From CAZQLE01 sp964593905 (lineage in GTDB: Bacteria; Chloroflexota; Anaerolineae; Anaerolineales; Anaerolineaceae), in NCBI GenBank assembly GCA_964593905.1, contig CAZQLE010000032.1, positions 1 through 24,458 of the forward strand: a stretch of DNA of 24,458 bases, read 5' to 3'. The notes under the pieces are model-generated. The model saw only the letters and a program-made list of their open reading frames with translations. It ran no database searches and had not been told where the DNA came from. This document shows positions 21,912 through 24,458 of the stretch, in pieces. Made by a program: the position numbers and the translations under genes. How positions within the stretch are numbered: position 1 is the stretch's first letter; every line of letters begins with the position of its first letter.

Positions 21912-22871
21912 ATGGCCCCGAGAATTTCGATCATAGCTCCCGTTTTCAACGAAATTAGCTGTCTGGATGCGCTGTTTCCGCGCATCAAAGAGGTGATGGA
22001 TTCGATCGGTGAAACATGGGAATTGGTGCTCGTAGATGACGGGTCGACCGATGGTTCGACAGAGAAAATCCGTGCACTGGCTGTGCAAGATGAGCACGTC
22101 CGGCCGGTAATTTTTGCCCGCAACTTTGGACACCAGATTGCAGTGACGGCCGGCCTTGATTACAGCCGCGGCGACGCGGTGATCATCATAGATGCCGACC
22201 TGCAAGACCCACCGGAAGTGATTGTTGAAATGGTGGAACGCTGGCGGGAAGGGTATGAAGTGGTCTATGCGGTGCGCGATGAGCGCGAAGGCGAATCGTG
22301 GTTTAAGAAACACACCGCTTCGCTTTTTTATCGCCTGATCTTAAAAATTACCGATGTCAAGATCCCGTTGGATACCGGCGATTTTCGTCTGATGGACCGC
22401 AAGGTGGTGAATGTGTTGAACACCATGCGCGAACGGCACCGCTTTTTGCGCGGCATGTCGGCCTGGGTGGGGTTCAAGCAAATTGGCGTTCATTACAAAC
22501 GGGCGGCGCGTTTTGCCGGTGAGACCAAGTACCCGCTGCGCAAAATGCTGCGGCTGGCGGTGAATGCGATCACCGGGTTTTCTTATCTGCCGCTGCAAAT
22601 TGCCACCTACCTGGGCTTTATTTGTGCAGGAATCGCAATTCTGGCTATTCCGGTGGTTGTTTCGCTGCGACTGCTGGGGGGGCAGGCCTTTCTGGGACAG
22701 GCAACGACTTTGATTTCCACCCTGTTCCTGGGAGGGGTGCAATTAATCTGTCTGGGTATTCTGGGTGAATATCTGGGCCGAGTGTATGACGAGGTCAAAG
22801 GGCGACCGCTGTACATTGTGTCAGAGGCGCCTATATCACCAAAATCCAAACCCAAAACCAATGAGGAGTAA
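21912..22871 (+). CDS. GT2 glycosyltransferase, DPM1/GtrB-like, with two C-terminal membrane spans
   Basis: The 319-residue protein has a GT-A catalytic domain (VDDGSTDGS at 41-49, DADLQDPPE at 94-102, RNFGHQIAVTAGLDY at 70-84) followed by two hydrophobic spans (about 228-250 and 262-290). This is the layout of the polyisoprenyl-phosphate hexose synthases GtrB and ArnC. It should transfer a sugar from a nucleotide donor to undecaprenyl phosphate on the inner face of the membrane, for later use by a GT-C enzyme such as the candidate at 9214-11196. AAGGA stands a few bases before the start. It is wedged between two PLP-enzyme genes, 8 bases before the second, and has no evident role in purine breakdown. 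Confidence 0.9.
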   Translation: MAPRISIIAPVFNEISCLDALFPRIKEVMDSIGETWELVLVDDGSTDGSTEKIRALAVQDEHVRPVIFARNFGHQIAVTAGLDYSRGDAVIIIDADLQDPPEVIVEMVERWREGYEVVYAVRDEREGESWFKKHTASLFYRLILKITDVKIPLDTGDFRLMDRKVVNVLNTMRERHRFLRGMSAWVGFKQIGVHYKRAARFAGETKYPLRKMLRLAVNAITGFSYLPLQIATYLGFICAGIAILAIPVVVSLRLLGGQAFLGQATTLISTLFLGGVQLICLGILGEYLGRVYDEVKGRPLYIVSEAPISPKSKPKTNEE

Positions 22872-22879
22872 GGAACATT

Positions 22880-24349
22880 ATGTCTAGGATTGATTTAACC
22901 GTACATGAAGACCGGCTCAAGCGGGCTGTAAAGCGCGCGCGTGATCAGAAGGTCGTCGTCCCCACTTACGCCCAGATGAAAAATCCGGCGTTGATCCCCG
23001 CTTCGGTCAAAGAAGAACTGAAGGGTGTGGGTCTGTGGGATGTGGATCCGCGCAACCTGTTCCGCATTAACTGGCACAACGAGCCGGTTGCCAAGGGCGG
23101 CGCGTATGGCGGCGTCAATTATATCGAGCTGCCCAGCAGCCTGACCGGCACCGATGCCCGCATCGTGGCAATTGTTGGCAAATGGTTCCCCACCGGCGCG
23201 CATAAAGTCGGCGCAGCCTTTAGCTGCCTGGTTCCCCGCCTGGTAACCGGTCAGTTTGATCCCACCACCCAGAAGGCCGTCTGGCCTTCCACCGGCAACT
23301 ACTGCCGCGGTGGCGCCTATGATTCAGCCCTGCTGGCCTGCCAGTCCATCGCCATTCTGCCCGAAGGCATGAGCAAAGAACGCTTCGAGTGGTTGTCGAA
23401 GATCGCCGGCGAAGTCATTGCCACCCCCGGTTCCGAATCGAACGTCAAAGAAATCTTTGACAAGTGCTGGGAACTGCGCAAGAGCGGCCAGGATCTGATG
23501 ATCTTCAACCAGTTTGAAGAGTTCGGCAATTATCTGTGGCACTATACCGTGACCGGCGCTGCCATGGAAGAAGCTGCCCGCGCCATCATGGGCCCGCGCG
23601 ATAATTTCGCTGGCGTTGCCCTGACCACCGGCTCGGCGGGTACCATCGCCTGCGGTGATTATCTCAAGCAGGTCTTCCCGACCAGCAAGATCGTTGCCTC
23701 CGAAGCACTGCAGTGCCCCACCCTGTTGAACAACGGCTTTGGCGCGCACCGCATTGAAGGCATTGGCGACAAGCACGTGCCCTGGATTCACAATGTGAAG
23801 AACACCGATTTCATCACCGCCATCGATGACAATTCTGTGGTCAACGTGATGCGCTTGTTTAATGAGCCCGAAGGCCGCAAGTATCTGGTCAAGAAGGGCG
23901 TTCCCGAAGCAGTTGTCAATCAACTCGATCTGATGGGCTTCTCGGGCATTGCCAACATGCTCTCTGCGATTAAGTTTGCCAAATGGAATGAACTGACCAG
24001 CAATGACGTGGTCGGCGTCGTCCTGACCGATTCGATGCAGCTCTATGGCACCCGCATCGAAGAATATCGCGAGACCTTTGGCGCATTCTCCAATGAATCG
24101 GCTGCCGAAGCCTTCGCCCGTGATCTGCACGGTGAGAGCACCGATCACATGGCTGAACTGAGCTATGTGGATCGCCAGCGTGTGCACAACCTTAAGTACT
24201 ACACCTGGGTCGAACAGCAGGGCAAGACCTACGAAGAAATCCAGGCGCAGTGGTACGATGCTGATTATTGGACCTCAATTCAGGCTCAGGCTCCTGAAAT
24301 TGACAAGCTGATCGATGCCTTCAATGCTGAAGTTGGCTTAGCCAAGTAA
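22880..24349 (+). CDS. PLP-dependent enzyme, fold type II (tryptophan synthase beta/cysteine synthase superfamily), substrate unknown
   Basis: A 489-residue protein, longer than cysteine synthases (about 310) and TrpB (about 400). The PLP lysine should be Lys109 in TGAHKVGAAF (105-114), similar to the GAHK of TrpB; PSTGNYCRGGAYDSA (136-150) is the substrate-carboxylate/cofactor loop, and TTGSAGT (249-255) the phosphate-binding loop. It does not resemble E. coli YgeX (diaminopropionate ammonia-lyase), which would be the expected enzyme beside ygeW and carbamate kinase. I infer that it may fill that role, or another elimination/replacement on a ureido- or amino-substituted alanine, but the sequence does not fix the substrate. 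AAGGA lies 6-7 bases before the start. Codon use is strongly biased to C-ending codons, as in the carbamoyltransferases and carbamate kinase, suggesting high expression. A strong terminator follows. Confidence 0.78.
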   Translation: MSRIDLTVHEDRLKRAVKRARDQKVVVPTYAQMKNPALIPASVKEELKGVGLWDVDPRNLFRINWHNEPVAKGGAYGGVNYIELPSSLTGTDARIVAIVGKWFPTGAHKVGAAFSCLVPRLVTGQFDPTTQKAVWPSTGNYCRGGAYDSALLACQSIAILPEGMSKERFEWLSKIAGEVIATPGSESNVKEIFDKCWELRKSGQDLMIFNQFEEFGNYLWHYTVTGAAMEEAARAIMGPRDNFAGVALTTGSAGTIACGDYLKQVFPTSKIVASEALQCPTLLNNGFGAHRIEGIGDKHVPWIHNVKNTDFITAIDDNSVVNVMRLFNEPEGRKYLVKKGVPEAVVNQLDLMGFSGIANMLSAIKFAKWNELTSNDVVGVVLTDSMQLYGTRIEEYRETFGAFSNESAAEAFARDLHGESTDHMAELSYVDRQRVHNLKYYTWVEQQGKTYEEIQAQWYDADYWTSIQAQAPEIDKLIDAFNAEVGLAK

Positions 24350-24375
24350 TTTTGTGGTTTGTGTGAATCAGAATT

Positions 24376-24413
24376 GGGCCAGTTCGGGGTTTCCGGGCTG
24401 GCCCGGTTTTTTT
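24376..24413 (+). terminator. Terminator at the end of the plus-strand gene run
   Basis: GGGCCAG (24376-24382) pairs with CTGGCCC (24398-24404), with GU extension, and is followed by GG and seven T (24407-24413). It starts 26 bases after the last stop codon. Confidence 0.9.
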
Positions 24414-24423
24414 GGGGTGAGGG

Positions 24424-24452
24424 GGCAGGCGGCTGCGATTGAAGCCGCTGCC
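24424..24452. other. Second hairpin after the terminator
   Basis: A 10-bp stem with one bulged G (24424-24434 with 24443-24452) lies directly after the T-run, at the window edge. No T-run is seen on the plus strand within the window. It may be part of a convergent gene's terminator or a repeat unit beyond the edge. Confidence 0.4.
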
Positions 24453-24458
24453 GAGGGA

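Noticed and set aside
1..24458. Mobile elements, CRISPR arrays, tRNA or rRNA genes
   Set aside because: Looked for transposase motifs, direct-repeat arrays with spacers and tRNA-like cloverleaf ends; none seen.

Overview
The window (24,458 bp, moderately GC-rich) reads as chromosomal DNA of an anaerobic bacterium. A member of the Chloroflexota (Anaerolineae-like) is my best guess, from the protein style: a lipoprotein with a long Ala/Pro/Glu linker after the lipobox, an RsbV/RsbW-type pair, and a GntR/UTRA regulator. This is inference and no rRNA is present to test it. I see no tRNA, rRNA, CRISPR array, insertion sequence or obvious pseudogene.

Layout. Positions 1-2391, minus strand: a partial RsbW-like anti-sigma kinase, an RsbV-like STAS antagonist and a UDP-glucose dehydrogenase with its own terminator. 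Positions 2392-3008: a 617-bp divergent intergenic region with two inverted repeats, a promoter and an operator-like palindrome. From 3009 to the end every gene is on the plus strand: folD; an 8-oxoguanine-deaminase-type amidohydrolase; an adenine deaminase; a GntR/UTRA regulator; a carbamoyltransferase of the aspartate-carbamoyltransferase fold that lacks key aspartate-site residues; a GT-C-like membrane protein; a YgeW-type carbamoyltransferase; carbamate kinase; a complete BMP-family (nucleoside-type) ABC importer (lipoprotein, double ATPase, two permeases); a second, divergent adenine deaminase; a threonine-synthase-like PLP enzyme; a GtrB/DPM1-like glycosyltransferase; and a TrpB/cysteine-synthase-fold PLP enzyme, ending in a strong terminator.

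How the genes fit together. Most of the plus-strand genes make sense as one purine-catabolic locus: uptake of nucleosides or bases, deamination of adenine and (8-oxo)guanine, and, after ring opening by enzymes not in the window, removal of ureido groups by carbamoyltransferases running in the carbamoyl-phosphate-forming direction. Carbamate kinase would then make ATP, and PLP lyases would deaminate the remaining amino acid. FolD would serve the one-carbon product of the purine ring. E. coli carries a related set (ygeW, ygeX, yqeA, ssnA, xdhD), which studies of gut anaerobes link to oxygen-independent urate/purine breakdown. Here the set is different: two unlike carbamoyltransferases, two unlike PLP enzymes in place of YgeX, and two unlike adenine deaminases. 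A TTGTC-N-GACAA palindrome recurs upstream of folD and of the deaminase operon and is a good candidate operator for the locus regulator.

The two envelope-glycan-type genes (9214-11196 and 21912-22871) do not obviously belong to this pathway.
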